64,000 bases of DNA, taken from the NCBI GenBank assembly GCA_040880285.1, contig JBBDIT010000041.1, forward strand, positions 1 to 64,000, given 5' to 3'. This stretch comes from JANQJA01 sp040880285. Lineage in GTDB: Bacteria; Pseudomonadota; Gammaproteobacteria; Pseudomonadales; Azotimanducaceae. Positions 34,473 through 43,723 of the stretch are shown in pieces. The stretch's first letter is position 1. The number at the start of each line of letters is the position of its first letter. The notes under the pieces are model-generated. The model was not told the DNA's origin. It searched no databases and saw only the letters and a list, made by a program, of their open reading frames with translations. Both the position numbers and the translations under genes were made by a program.

Positions 34473-35717
34473 ATGACCGAAGCAGGTAGGAAGGACACAC
34501 CCGAGCAGGCTGAATTTCGGGCACATTGCCAGAAATGGCTGGCGGAGAATCATCCCGGTAGACCCCCGGTCCACATCCCCCAGGGAGCCCTCGAACTGTC
34601 GGATCCTGCCGCGCTGGAGTGGCTGCAAGCCTGGCAAAAGGCTGCCTATGATGCCGGTCTGGTTGGCTGCGATTACAGTAAGGATTGCGGCGGTGGCGGT
34701 ATGACCGATTGCCAGGCCATTGCTAACCAGGCAATGCAGCAGGCAAAGACTCCGTATTTCCCCAACATTATTGGTCTCGGTATGGCTGCACCGACGGTGT
34801 ATTTTCATGGCCAGGATGGCGTCAAGCAAAAGCTTCTACGAAAACTCCTGTCGGGCGAGGAGATCTGGTGCCAGGGATTCAGTGAGCCAGGTGCCGGTTC
34901 CGACCTTGCAAACCAGCAGACCTTTGCAGAAAAGAGAGGCGATACCTGGGTTATTAACGGCCACAAGGTCTGGACGTCGCTTGCCCACTTCGCCAGTTGG
35001 ATGATTCTTCTGTGTCGAACCAGTAAGGATGACAAGTATAACGGCCTGTCCTACTTTGTAGTGCCTATCAAGACCGCGCTGGGTAAAGGCGTGACGGTCC
35101 GGCCCCTGATTAAAATGACCGGCGAGACTGGATTCAATGAAGTGATCTTCGAGGATCTGGTGGTTGAGGACAAATACCGGCTCGATGAAGTAGGTGCCGG
35201 TTGGAAAGTTGCGATGACGACACTTGCCCATGAACGTGGTGCCGGTGTACTGGTGACCCCGTCGGCTGGTGGTATGGTGACAGGAGAACAAGGGCGTGCC
35301 AGCGTCAGTAGTGCCCAGGGGCTGATTGACCTTGCGCAGCAGTCACCGCGTCATGGCAAACGTGCAGCGGACGACCCGGCTATTCGCGATGCCATTATCC
35401 AACTCATGATCCGCCAGGAAGGCTTTCGCCAGAATCAGCGTCGCGCCGGTGTTGCCGCGTTGACTGACCATCCCATGCGAATTCCGTTACAGTTCAAACT
35501 CGTTGCGACCGAGATGAACCAGGATATTGCCCAGCTTGCCTACGAAATTGAAGGCGCGGCAAGTAGTCTTTATGTCAATGACCCGGCAGCGCCACTCGGT
35601 GGACAATACCCGCTTGCCTACATGAATAGCTTCGGCGTAACGATCGCAGCCGGGGCCAATGAAGTGCAACGCAATATTCTGGGCGAGCGTGTGCTTGGCC
35701 TTCCCAAATCCAGGTAA
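34473..35717 (+). CDS. Acyl-CoA dehydrogenase, probable catalytic subunit of a heteromeric pair
   Basis: The 414-residue protein has the ACAD core: WCQGFSEPGAGSDLANQQT, DTWVINGHKVWTSLAHFA, and the C-terminal GVTIAAGANEVQRNILGERVLGLP, where the Glu in GANEVQR is the usual catalytic-base position. A second dehydrogenase follows after 26 bases. Paired ACAD genes of this kind encode alpha2beta2 enzymes in actinobacterial steroid side-chain degradation (FadE28-29 type). It lies between the two F420 blocks. Confidence 0.9.
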   Translation: MTEAGRKDTPEQAEFRAHCQKWLAENHPGRPPVHIPQGALELSDPAALEWLQAWQKAAYDAGLVGCDYSKDCGGGGMTDCQAIANQAMQQAKTPYFPNIIGLGMAAPTVYFHGQDGVKQKLLRKLLSGEEIWCQGFSEPGAGSDLANQQTFAEKRGDTWVINGHKVWTSLAHFASWMILLCRTSKDDKYNGLSYFVVPIKTALGKGVTVRPLIKMTGETGFNEVIFEDLVVEDKYRLDEVGAGWKVAMTTLAHERGAGVLVTPSAGGMVTGEQGRASVSSAQGLIDLAQQSPRHGKRAADDPAIRDAIIQLMIRQEGFRQNQRRAGVAALTDHPMRIPLQFKLVATEMNQDIAQLAYEIEGAASSLYVNDPAAPLGGQYPLAYMNSFGVTIAAGANEVQRNILGERVLGLPKSR

Positions 35718-35743
35718 GCAGTCGAAGTAGGGAGAACCACGAA

Positions 35744-36880
35744 ATGGCTAGATCAGGTAACTTTGGCTTCGGTGACGACGAGATGATGTTGCGTGATTCA
35801 GCGCGCAAATTTTTTGCTGATCACTGCAGCGCAGACAAGGTCCACGCACTAGTGGCACATGACGCTAACATTCACCGGGATATCGGAAGCAATTGGGATA
35901 AAGCATTGTGGCAACAAATCACGGGGCTGGGTTGGACGGCGATTTGCGTGCCCGAGTCGGCAGGCGGCGTCGGCATGCCAGTTGTTGCGGCAGTTGCCAT
36001 AGCGGAAGAGGCTGGCAAGGCGGCATTTCCATCGCCGCTCATTGCTACTTTCAATGCGACCTTTGTGCTGAGGGAGTGTGGTACCGATGCCGCCACCAGG
36101 GCGCTTGCGAATATTGCATCCGGTTCCTCCGCAACACTCGCGATGACAAATGCGAAAGGTTCGTGGGAAGCCTCGGATACCGATGTCAGGTTCGGGAACG
36201 AAAAATTAAATGGCACTGCATGGTATGTCCAGGACGCACAAAAGGCGGACTCTATTATTGTCTCTGCGGTATCAGCGGATGGCATCGGACTCTACCTGGT
36301 TGACCCGACAGCCAGGGGAGTTGAAATAATCCCGGACGGAATCATTGATCTGACCCGTGACCAGGCCCACATCAGCTTCAAGGATGTCGACGCAATGGAG
36401 CTTGCCCCGCCAGGCGCCGGTGATGAAGCGATCAGGCGCGCCATGCCCGCCATCTTGTGTATGGTTTCGGCAGACATGGTAGGTGCGGGAGAGTGGTTGC
36501 TGCAGACCACGGTCGAGTATGCGCGTACCCGTGTGCAGTTCGATCGACCGCTGGGATTTTTCCAGGCGGTTAAACATCCCCTGGTCAACGTGATGCTGGA
36601 AGTAGATCGCGCCAAGTCGCTTACCTACAGTGCGGCTTGCGCGATTGATGAGGATCCTGGCCAGGCCCTTCGTGAGGCGAGGATGGCGAAGTCCGCGGCC
36701 AGTGATATGGCGGTTTTCTCCGCCAGCCGGGCTGTCCAGTTCCACGGCGGGATCGGCTTTACCTGGGAGTGCTTTGTGCACATCTATTTTAAACGCCAGA
36801 TGCATAACCACGTCCTGTATGGCGACGGGAAGTACCAGCGAACCAAACTGGCAGACCTGATCGTGGGAGAAGCGGCCTAA
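35744..36880 (+). CDS. Acyl-CoA dehydrogenase, probable partner subunit
   Basis: The 378-residue ACAD-fold protein contains GDDEMMLRDSARKFF at the N-terminus, VGAGEWLLQTTVEYARTRVQFDRPLG and a C-terminal VQFHGGIGFTWECFVHIYFKRQ in place of the usual GTSEI/NEVQR segment. That is the pattern of the non-catalytic subunit in heteromeric acyl-CoA dehydrogenases. It should assemble with the product of the preceding gene. SD AGGGAGAACC precedes the ATG. cofC starts 117 bases downstream. Confidence 0.88.
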   Translation: MARSGNFGFGDDEMMLRDSARKFFADHCSADKVHALVAHDANIHRDIGSNWDKALWQQITGLGWTAICVPESAGGVGMPVVAAVAIAEEAGKAAFPSPLIATFNATFVLRECGTDAATRALANIASGSSATLAMTNAKGSWEASDTDVRFGNEKLNGTAWYVQDAQKADSIIVSAVSADGIGLYLVDPTARGVEIIPDGIIDLTRDQAHISFKDVDAMELAPPGAGDEAIRRAMPAILCMVSADMVGAGEWLLQTTVEYARTRVQFDRPLGFFQAVKHPLVNVMLEVDRAKSLTYSAACAIDEDPGQALREARMAKSAASDMAVFSASRAVQFHGGIGFTWECFVHIYFKRQMHNHVLYGDGKYQRTKLADLIVGEAA

Positions 36881-36997
36881 TCGCCGCTCTTTACCGCGTC
36901 CAGTGTATTAGCCCTTATTAGCATATGGGTTTATCGACTATGCCCTCATTACAGAGGCATGATAACGTTGTTCTCTGATTTCTTGAGCCGGTATTCA

Positions 36998-37690
36998 ATG
37001 TCCACAGTCGCGGTCATCCCTGTCAAACAATTGCACAATGCCAAGCAACGCCTGGCCGGGTTGTTGTCGCCGAGAGACCGTAAGGACCTGTTCACCGCCA
37101 TGTTCCGGGATGTGCTGGAAGCCGCAACCACGTGCGATCGCATTGACCGCGTTATGGTCGTGACGGACGACCCTGAGGTGGCAGGCATCGCACGCGAGTT
37201 TGGCGCGCAAGTGAGGCCGGAACCTTCGAGCCCGGGCCTCATTGCAGCGGTTACTTCCGCAGCAGAGCAACTGGCACGTGAAGAAGTGACCACGATGGTC
37301 TTTCTACCCGCAGACATTCCGCTGGTTTCAGTTGAAGAACTGGAAGTGGTGCTGGATGGAATTGGCCAATCCGGACAAAAGGAATTTATGATTGTGCCGG
37401 CGCGGGATCTTGGCGGCTCCAATTGTGTCGTGACGTCGCCACCCGACTGTGTTGAATTTGGATTTGGCGAAGACAGTTTTCGACGGCATCTTGGACTTGC
37501 AAGAGAAAGTGGTGTTGAACCGCAAGTTGCCAAATTACCAGGTATAGGGTTGGACGTGGATACTCCCGGGGACCTGACCATGGTCGCGCAAATTATTGAG
37601 ACATCAGGCCTTGCCACGAATACTGCCAGGGCCCTTGTAGAAAGTGGAATCGTAGACAAGCTGGCCGAGCGTCGGCTGAGGATTGGATGA
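36998..37690 (+). CDS. cofC: Phospholactate guanylyltransferase (CofC/FbiD)
   Basis: The 230-residue nucleotidyltransferase starts STVAVIPVKQLHNAKQRLAGLLSP, the CofC signature, followed by VMVVTDDPEVAGIAREFGA, VFLPADIPLVS and a C-terminal LPGIGLDVDTPGDLTM. It condenses GTP with 2-phospholactate, phosphoenolpyruvate or 3-phosphoglycerate depending on lineage, producing the CofD donor. An in-frame ATG 13 codons upstream is less likely. Its stop overlaps fbiC (ATGA), so cofC and fbiC are translationally coupled. Confidence 0.93.
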   Translation: MSTVAVIPVKQLHNAKQRLAGLLSPRDRKDLFTAMFRDVLEAATTCDRIDRVMVVTDDPEVAGIAREFGAQVRPEPSSPGLIAAVTSAAEQLAREEVTTMVFLPADIPLVSVEELEVVLDGIGQSGQKEFMIVPARDLGGSNCVVTSPPDCVEFGFGEDSFRRHLGLARESGVEPQVAKLPGIGLDVDTPGDLTMVAQIIETSGLATNTARALVESGIVDKLAERRLRIG

Positions 37691-40194
37691 TGAGTGGTAT
37701 TGACGAACTATTGCAGCAATCACTTCACCGCAGCCTGGCTGACGAGGAAGTGCTTTCCCTTGGGCAGACCGGTGACACCGGGAAACTGGTTCAAACAGCA
37801 TCGATACTCAGGGATCGTGGACACCAGAACGTCATATCCTATTCACGCAAAGTGTTTATCCCCTTAACGCACCTGTGTCGAGACGTTTGCCATTACTGCA
37901 CATTCGCACAGGTACCAAGAAAACTCAAAGCACCTTACCTCTCACCTGAGGAAGTCTTGAAGATTGCCGAAGACGGTGCGCGAGCCGGTTGCAAGGAAGC
38001 ACTCTTTACGTTGGGTGACAAACCGGAACTGCGATACAAGGCAGCCCGGGACGCGCTTTCCGGCATGAAACAGGATTCCACCCTGTCCTACCTCAAGGAT
38101 ATGGCTGAACTCGTACTGAATGAAACCGGTTTAATGCCACACCTGAACCCTGGTCTCATGAATGCCGTTGAGTTTGCTGAACTACGGAAAGTTTCTGTCT
38201 CTATGGGGATTATGCTTGAATCATCATCCGAGCGGTTGCTTGAAAAAGGTATGCCTCACCATGGATCGCCAGACAAAATGCCGTCTGTGCGGCTCGAAAC
38301 GATACGCCTTGCCGGTGAGGCCCGGGTGCCGTTTACCTCCGGTATCCTGATAGGGATTGGGGAAACCCGGCGCGAACGAGTTGAATCCTTGCTCGCGCTG
38401 CGGGCCGCCAATGAACCTTATGGCCACATTCAGGAAATCATCATCCAGAACTTTCGCGCGAAGTCCGAAACGTTGATGGCCAATGCAACTGAGCCTGATC
38501 TTAACGAATTACTCTGGACTATCGCGCTTGCCCGCATCATTTTCGGAGAGAAAATGAATATCCAGGCACCACCCAACTTAAGCCCTGGCGTGTTCGAGCA
38601 GATCGTCGATGCGGGCATTAATGACTGGGGCGGTGTGTCGCCGATCACCCCGGATTTTGTAAACCCCGAGGCGCCGTGGCCGCACCTGACCAAACTCGCT
38701 AGCGAGACCGCTAATGCGGGTAAGTTATTACTTGAACGGCTTGCGATTTATCCGGACTACGCTATGGACGTAGAAGGATGGCTGGACCCGGGGGTTGCGC
38801 CACTTGTTCGAACGGCGATCGATGGCCAGGGATTTGCCAGAACAGAGGACTGGTCCGCCGGCGCTGTAATCAAACCACCGCAAGGAGATCTGGCGAGGGT
38901 GACCAGCATCGCCAAAGCGGCTGCCAGCCCCGATGTGGCAGAAATTCTCAAAAAGGCGAGCGCCGGCACGGAACTGCGTGTCGAGGAAATCGTACGGCTG
39001 TTCAAGGCCCGTGGTGATGACTATACCCACATTTGCCAGGCCGCAGACAAGCTTCGTGCAATGGCCGCAGGAGATGAAGTGACCTACGTTGTCAATCGCA
39101 ATATCAATTACACCAACGTGTGCTACTTCAAGTGTCAATTCTGTGCATTCTCCAAAGGTAAAATGAGCGAAAATCTACGGGGCCGACCCTATGACCTTGC
39201 GCCGGAGGAAATCATGCGGCGTACCAAAGAGGCATATGAGCGGGGCGCGACGGAAGTGTGCCTGCAAGGCGGTATCCATCCGGAATACACGGGAGAAACT
39301 TATATTGATATTTGCCACACCATCAAGCAGGTGATTCCGGACATGCATATTCATGCGTTCTCACCGCTGGAAGTCTGGCAGGGTGCACATACGCTGGGCC
39401 TATCGATCGGAGAGTTTCTCGCGCGATTGAAGGAGGCGGGTCTTGGTACCCTGCCAGGCACTGCTGCAGAGATACTCGATGATGAGGTCAGGGCCACGCT
39501 TTGTCCTGATAAGATCAATACCGGCCAGTGGCTTGAGGTCATGGAGGCGGCTCATGAGCAAGGGTTCAATACGACAGCCACGATCATGTACGGGCATATC
39601 GAGCGATATGAACATGTGGCCAGGCATTTATTGCGGGTACGACGATTACAGGAAAAGACCGGCGGCTTTACTGAATTTGTAATCCTGCCGTTTATCCATA
39701 TGGAAGCGCCCATGTACCTGAAAGGTAATGCGCGCAAGGGACCGACCTTCCGTGAGGCGATACTCATCCACGCGATCTCACGTCTGGCGTTAAATCCCCT
39801 GTTCCGGAATATACAGGCATCATGGACCAAGCTTGGGCATGATGGTGTGCGTGCTTGCCTGAGTGCTGGTGTCAATGACCTGGGCGGAACTTTGATGAAC
39901 GAAACGATTACCCGGGCTGCGGGTGCAAGTCATGGCCAGGAAACCTCGCCAGAAGAAATGGAAGCGATTATCCGCAGCGCCGGGCGCACGCCGGTGCAGC
40001 GCACTACCAGTTATGGCAGGCCTGCGGAGTTACAGTTCAAGCGCTCATTCGGTGCAGCCAGTTTGCAGGAACCCGTTTATACTTCAGCCAATAAGTATGA
40101 ACGCTCCGGCAAGGTAAAGTCGGGTGTCAAGAAAGCGCTGTACCGACCGGGCCTTGATGACAGCGAGAAGATTTCGAGTGCCGATATTATCTAG
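37687..40194 (+). CDS. fbiC: Bifunctional FO synthase (CofG-CofH fusion, FbiC)
   Basis: The 835-residue protein is two radical-SAM enzymes in one chain, close to the 856 residues of mycobacterial FbiC. The CofG half has C-x3-C-x2-C at residues 64-71 (CRDVCHYC) and the CofH half has it at 479-486 (CYFKCQFC). Together they make the deazaflavin FO from 5-amino-6-ribitylaminouracil and tyrosine. The order CofG then CofH is as in actinobacteria; archaea have separate genes. An alternative ATG is one codon later. Two LLM oxidoreductase genes follow. Confidence 0.97.
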   Translation: MMSGIDELLQQSLHRSLADEEVLSLGQTGDTGKLVQTASILRDRGHQNVISYSRKVFIPLTHLCRDVCHYCTFAQVPRKLKAPYLSPEEVLKIAEDGARAGCKEALFTLGDKPELRYKAARDALSGMKQDSTLSYLKDMAELVLNETGLMPHLNPGLMNAVEFAELRKVSVSMGIMLESSSERLLEKGMPHHGSPDKMPSVRLETIRLAGEARVPFTSGILIGIGETRRERVESLLALRAANEPYGHIQEIIIQNFRAKSETLMANATEPDLNELLWTIALARIIFGEKMNIQAPPNLSPGVFEQIVDAGINDWGGVSPITPDFVNPEAPWPHLTKLASETANAGKLLLERLAIYPDYAMDVEGWLDPGVAPLVRTAIDGQGFARTEDWSAGAVIKPPQGDLARVTSIAKAAASPDVAEILKKASAGTELRVEEIVRLFKARGDDYTHICQAADKLRAMAAGDEVTYVVNRNINYTNVCYFKCQFCAFSKGKMSENLRGRPYDLAPEEIMRRTKEAYERGATEVCLQGGIHPEYTGETYIDICHTIKQVIPDMHIHAFSPLEVWQGAHTLGLSIGEFLARLKEAGLGTLPGTAAEILDDEVRATLCPDKINTGQWLEVMEAAHEQGFNTTATIMYGHIERYEHVARHLLRVRRLQEKTGGFTEFVILPFIHMEAPMYLKGNARKGPTFREAILIHAISRLALNPLFRNIQASWTKLGHDGVRACLSAGVNDLGGTLMNETITRAAGASHGQETSPEEMEAIIRSAGRTPVQRTTSYGRPAELQFKRSFGAASLQEPVYTSANKYERSGKVKSGVKKALYRPGLDDSEKISSADII

Positions 40195-40263
40195 GATCTT
40201 CCTGCTCACCTGATTCAATCGGTGGGCCGGATCGCAATTACTAACCTCAAAAGGAAATTATTC

Positions 40264-41259
40264 ATGGCGGTGCCACAGAGAACAGCGCTGACACTACCGG
40301 ATCCCCGTGGTGTTACGGAAACGATCGAACTTGCAAAGTGGGCGGAGGAACAAGGCTACGATGACCTGTGGTTTGCCGATAGCTCCGGGGTCGATGCATT
40401 GACCACTGCTGCTGCAGTGGCGCTCTCTACTTCACGTTGCCGTATCGGCACCGCGATTATTCCCGTCTACCCGCGTACGCCGGCCGTGCTGGCCTCGACT
40501 ACCCATGTATTACACAAATTGTCCAATGGACGCTTTATTCTGGGGCTTGGATCTTCCAGCCAGACCATGATGGAAAACTGGCACGGAGTAAAATTTGAAA
40601 AGCCACTGACACGGGTGAAAGAAACCACGCTGCTGGTGAAGTCGATGTTAACCGGTGAAAAGTCAAACTTCGATGGTGAAACTGTTTCGAGCCATGGTTA
40701 TCGTCAGCTTCCGCTGGAAGCGGGCGCGCAACCGGTTTACATGGCAGCACTGCGGCCTAAAATGCTGGAGGCTGCTGCGCAATTCAGTGATGGCGTGATT
40801 TTGAACCTGTTTCCGAAGGATGCATTGCCGCGAATGATAGAGCACATCAGGATAGGTGCCGAGCGTGCCGGCAAGAAGCTCGAGGACGTCGAAGTCGTGT
40901 GTCGCCACCAGGTCATTGTGACTGACGATAAGGATGGCGCCCGCAACTTTATTCGTGCGGGATTTGCACCCTATTACGCAACCCCGGTCTACAACAAGTT
41001 CCTCGCCTGGGCAGGTTATGAGGACGTTGCCAAAACCATTGCTGAAGGCTGGGCCGAGAAAAATCGTGACAAGACTACCGGTGCCCTTGACGATCAGTTG
41101 GTTGACGACATTGCCATTCTGGGATCGATGGACGAATGTCATGACCGGATTCGTGGGTATGCCAGGGGTGGCATTACCACTCACATTATCTCCTGTGTCT
41201 CGCCGCGTGATGCGCAGGCAACCTATGACGCTTTTACTGCAAAAAATTTCTCATTTTGA
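40264..41259 (+). CDS. LLM-class, probably F420-dependent oxidoreductase
   Basis: The 331-residue TIM-barrel protein has the luciferase-like pattern: ELAKWAEEQGYDDLWFADSSG, CRIGTAIIPVYPRTPAVLA, HKLSNGRFILGLGSSSQTMMENWHGV, and ILGSMDECHDRIRGYARGGI. GLGSSS and the W-H-G segment resemble the F420-dependent MER/FGD-like branch. It starts at the ATG behind AAAGGAAAT and directly follows fbiC, so F420 is the likely cofactor. Substrate unknown. Confidence 0.9.
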   Translation: MAVPQRTALTLPDPRGVTETIELAKWAEEQGYDDLWFADSSGVDALTTAAAVALSTSRCRIGTAIIPVYPRTPAVLASTTHVLHKLSNGRFILGLGSSSQTMMENWHGVKFEKPLTRVKETTLLVKSMLTGEKSNFDGETVSSHGYRQLPLEAGAQPVYMAALRPKMLEAAAQFSDGVILNLFPKDALPRMIEHIRIGAERAGKKLEDVEVVCRHQVIVTDDKDGARNFIRAGFAPYYATPVYNKFLAWAGYEDVAKTIAEGWAEKNRDKTTGALDDQLVDDIAILGSMDECHDRIRGYARGGITTHIISCVSPRDAQATYDAFTAKNFSF

Positions 41260-41291
41260 ATGGTTGTTTATCTACATCGAAAGGGGCTGTT

Positions 41292-42326
41292 ATGAAACTG
41301 GGTATCATTAGTGGTTACTCCGGCAAGGTCGTAAACCTTGAATTGGAAAAAATAAAATTGGCGGAAAGCCTGGGCTATGACTCTGTTTGGACCGCCGAGG
41401 CCTATGGCTCTGATGCGGTGACGCCTGCAGCGTGGCTGCTGGCCAATACGACAAAAATCCGGGTGGGCACGGCTATTATGCAAATGGCGGCGCGTACACC
41501 TGCCTGCACCGCTATGACCGCCATGACCCTGAATCAGCTGTCAGAAGGACGCTTTATTGTCGGCATTGGCGCGTCAGGTCCGCAGGTGGTTGAGGGCTGG
41601 CATGGCGTTGCATATGGCCGGCCAATTACTCGTATCAAGGAATACGTGGAGATACTGCGCAAGATTTTTGCCCGTGAAGCGCCGGTCGAATATCACGGCT
41701 ATCATTATAACCTGCCATATAATGGCCCGGACGGAACCGGTCTTGGCAAACCCCTCAAGAGCATACTTGCGGCTGATACCTCAATTCCTGTCTATACCGC
41801 CTCTATCACACCTAATGGCCTTGCTGCGAGTGCAGAAGTTGCGGACGGTGTGTTCCCGGTATGGATGAATCCGGAACGCTACGACATTTTTGAGAAATCC
41901 ATCGGTAAAGGTCTGGAGAAGTCGGGTCGGACGCTGGACGATTACGATATTTCGCCATTCGTAACCTGCATTTTGGGTGACGACGTGGACAAGTGCCGTA
42001 TGCCGATCAAAGCGAATCTTGCGCTCTATATTGGTGGCATGGGTGCACGCGACAAGAATTTCTATAACGATTACGCGAAGGCGCTGGGCTTTGAAGATGC
42101 GGCGATCAAAATCCAGGACCTGTATCTGGAAGGTAAGAAAGAAGAAGCCATGAAGGCAGTTCCGGATGAATTGGTTGATGCAGTACATCTGGTTGGGCCA
42201 GCGGAACGCATAATCGAACGCCTGAAAGCCTGGAAGGCCGCAGGTGCGAGCGGTCATGTGGGCAGCATGTTGATCGGTGCAGGGCAACCTGAGGCGCTGG
42301 AGCTGATTGCCAGCGAAATGCTGTAG
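41292..42326 (+). CDS. LLM-class, probably F420-dependent oxidoreductase
   Basis: The 344-residue protein has KLGIISGYSGKVVNLELEKIKLAESLGYDSVWTAEAYGSD-type N-terminal text, IRVGTAIMQMAARTPA, LSEGRFIVGIGASGPQVVEGWHG, and DELVDAVHLVGPAERIIERLKAWKAAG. It is a diverged relative of the preceding gene, 32 bases downstream. The GASGPQVVEGWHG segment is characteristic of F420-dependent LLM enzymes. The ATG follows AAAGGGGCTG. Together with fno it could form an NADPH-to-F420-to-substrate chain. Confidence 0.9.
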   Translation: MKLGIISGYSGKVVNLELEKIKLAESLGYDSVWTAEAYGSDAVTPAAWLLANTTKIRVGTAIMQMAARTPACTAMTAMTLNQLSEGRFIVGIGASGPQVVEGWHGVAYGRPITRIKEYVEILRKIFAREAPVEYHGYHYNLPYNGPDGTGLGKPLKSILAADTSIPVYTASITPNGLAASAEVADGVFPVWMNPERYDIFEKSIGKGLEKSGRTLDDYDISPFVTCILGDDVDKCRMPIKANLALYIGGMGARDKNFYNDYAKALGFEDAAIKIQDLYLEGKKEEAMKAVPDELVDAVHLVGPAERIIERLKAWKAAGASGHVGSMLIGAGQPEALELIASEML

Positions 42327-42416
42327 AAGTGCGACGGCGGTCAAGGCCCCGCTGCCGGTTTTCCCGACAATGCAAGGCCTGCGCAGTTACAACGTGACAT
42401 TAGCCAGAAGCGATTT

Positions 42417-43601
42417 ATGACCTATACGCTGAGAGCCTGTGGCAGCATTGCCGAGATAGGTCAGGACAACTGGGATCGATGTGCCAATCCGTTCCTGGAT
42501 GACCCGGCTTGCGGCATCCCGTTTGACCCTTTTGTTTCTTACGCCTTTCTCAGTGCGCTGGAAGAAAGCGAGTCCGTTTGTCCTGAAACGGGTTGGGCCC
42601 CCTATCATGTCGTCCTTGAAGAGGAACGTGAAGGTGTGATTGGCGTTGTGCCCATGTACCTGAAGAGTCACTCCCAGGGAGAGTATGTCTTCGATCATCA
42701 CTGGGCCGATGCGTTTGAGCGTGCCGGCGGTCAATACTACCCGAAACTACAGATTTGCGTGCCTTTCACGCCGGCAACCGGCCGGCGCCTTCTAACCGGG
42801 AATATAACCAGGACCGATACCGCCGAAACCGAGAATCTTTTGCTGGGCGGCGTCATGAAAATGGCGGAGAATCTCGAGACCTCTTCGGTGCACATTACTT
42901 TTGCCAACAAGGCACAGTGGGAGCGTATGGGAGCGCTTGGTTTCTTGCAGCGGACTCACAAACAGTTCCATTGGCAGAATAATGGTTACAGTGACTTCAA
43001 CGAGTTTATATCTGAGCTGTCATCAAAGAAGCGCAAGAATATCAAGCGGGAGCGAAAGGAAGCCCGCGATAACGATATTGAGATTGAATGGATTACCGGT
43101 TCTGGTATCAAAGAACATCATTGGGATGCGTTCTACCAGTTTTATATAGACACCGGAGGTCGAAAGTGGGGCAGGCCATACCTGAGCCGGATGTTCTTTT
43201 CTCTCATTGGTCAGTCAATGCCTGATCGGGTCTTGCTCATCATGTGCAAGCGCGGGGGACATTACATCGCTGGTGCCATCAATTTTATCGGTAGTGAGTG
43301 CCTGTTTGGCCGTAACTGGGGATGCATCGAAGACCATCGCTTCCTGCATTTCGAGGTTTGTTATTACCAGGCAATCGACTACGCGATTGCGCACGGACTT
43401 TCGCGGGTCGAAGCCGGTGCCCAGGGGCCCCACAAATTGGCTCGCGGCTACTTGCCTGCTCATACTTATTCTGCCCACTGGATTGTCAATCAATCCTTTC
43501 GTGATGCGGTCGATCATTTTCTCAGGCAGGAGCGCCAGTATGTGGACGAGGAAATAGAAACCATTGCGGAGCACTCGCCGTTCAGGCGGGTCGAGCGTTA
43601 A
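42417..43601 (+). CDS. COG3146 (DUF482) GNAT/FemAB-like acyltransferase
   Basis: The 394-residue protein has the COG3146 landmarks: DPFVSYAFLSALEESESVCPETGW, PMYLKSHSQGEYVFDHHWADAFERAGGQYYPKL, KKRKNIKRERKEARD and EAGAQGPHKLARGYLP. The fold is a double GNAT as in FemX/FemAB peptidyl transferases; the biological acceptor is not established. It follows the LLM genes by 90 bases on the same strand but probably has an unrelated role. Confidence 0.88.
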   Translation: MTYTLRACGSIAEIGQDNWDRCANPFLDDPACGIPFDPFVSYAFLSALEESESVCPETGWAPYHVVLEEEREGVIGVVPMYLKSHSQGEYVFDHHWADAFERAGGQYYPKLQICVPFTPATGRRLLTGNITRTDTAETENLLLGGVMKMAENLETSSVHITFANKAQWERMGALGFLQRTHKQFHWQNNGYSDFNEFISELSSKKRKNIKRERKEARDNDIEIEWITGSGIKEHHWDAFYQFYIDTGGRKWGRPYLSRMFFSLIGQSMPDRVLLIMCKRGGHYIAGAINFIGSECLFGRNWGCIEDHRFLHFEVCYYQAIDYAIAHGLSRVEAGAQGPHKLARGYLPAHTYSAHWIVNQSFRDAVDHFLRQERQYVDEEIETIAEHSPFRRVER

Positions 43602-43723
43602 ATCCACTTGTGCGAGGCACATAACGTGAATGCAGGCGGCGCGCCATGACTGTTGGGCGCTGCATTGCCATTCGTGACCGGATGGCGTTACGATGATTCG
43701 GCGATTGGTTCAGGTTACCTGTG

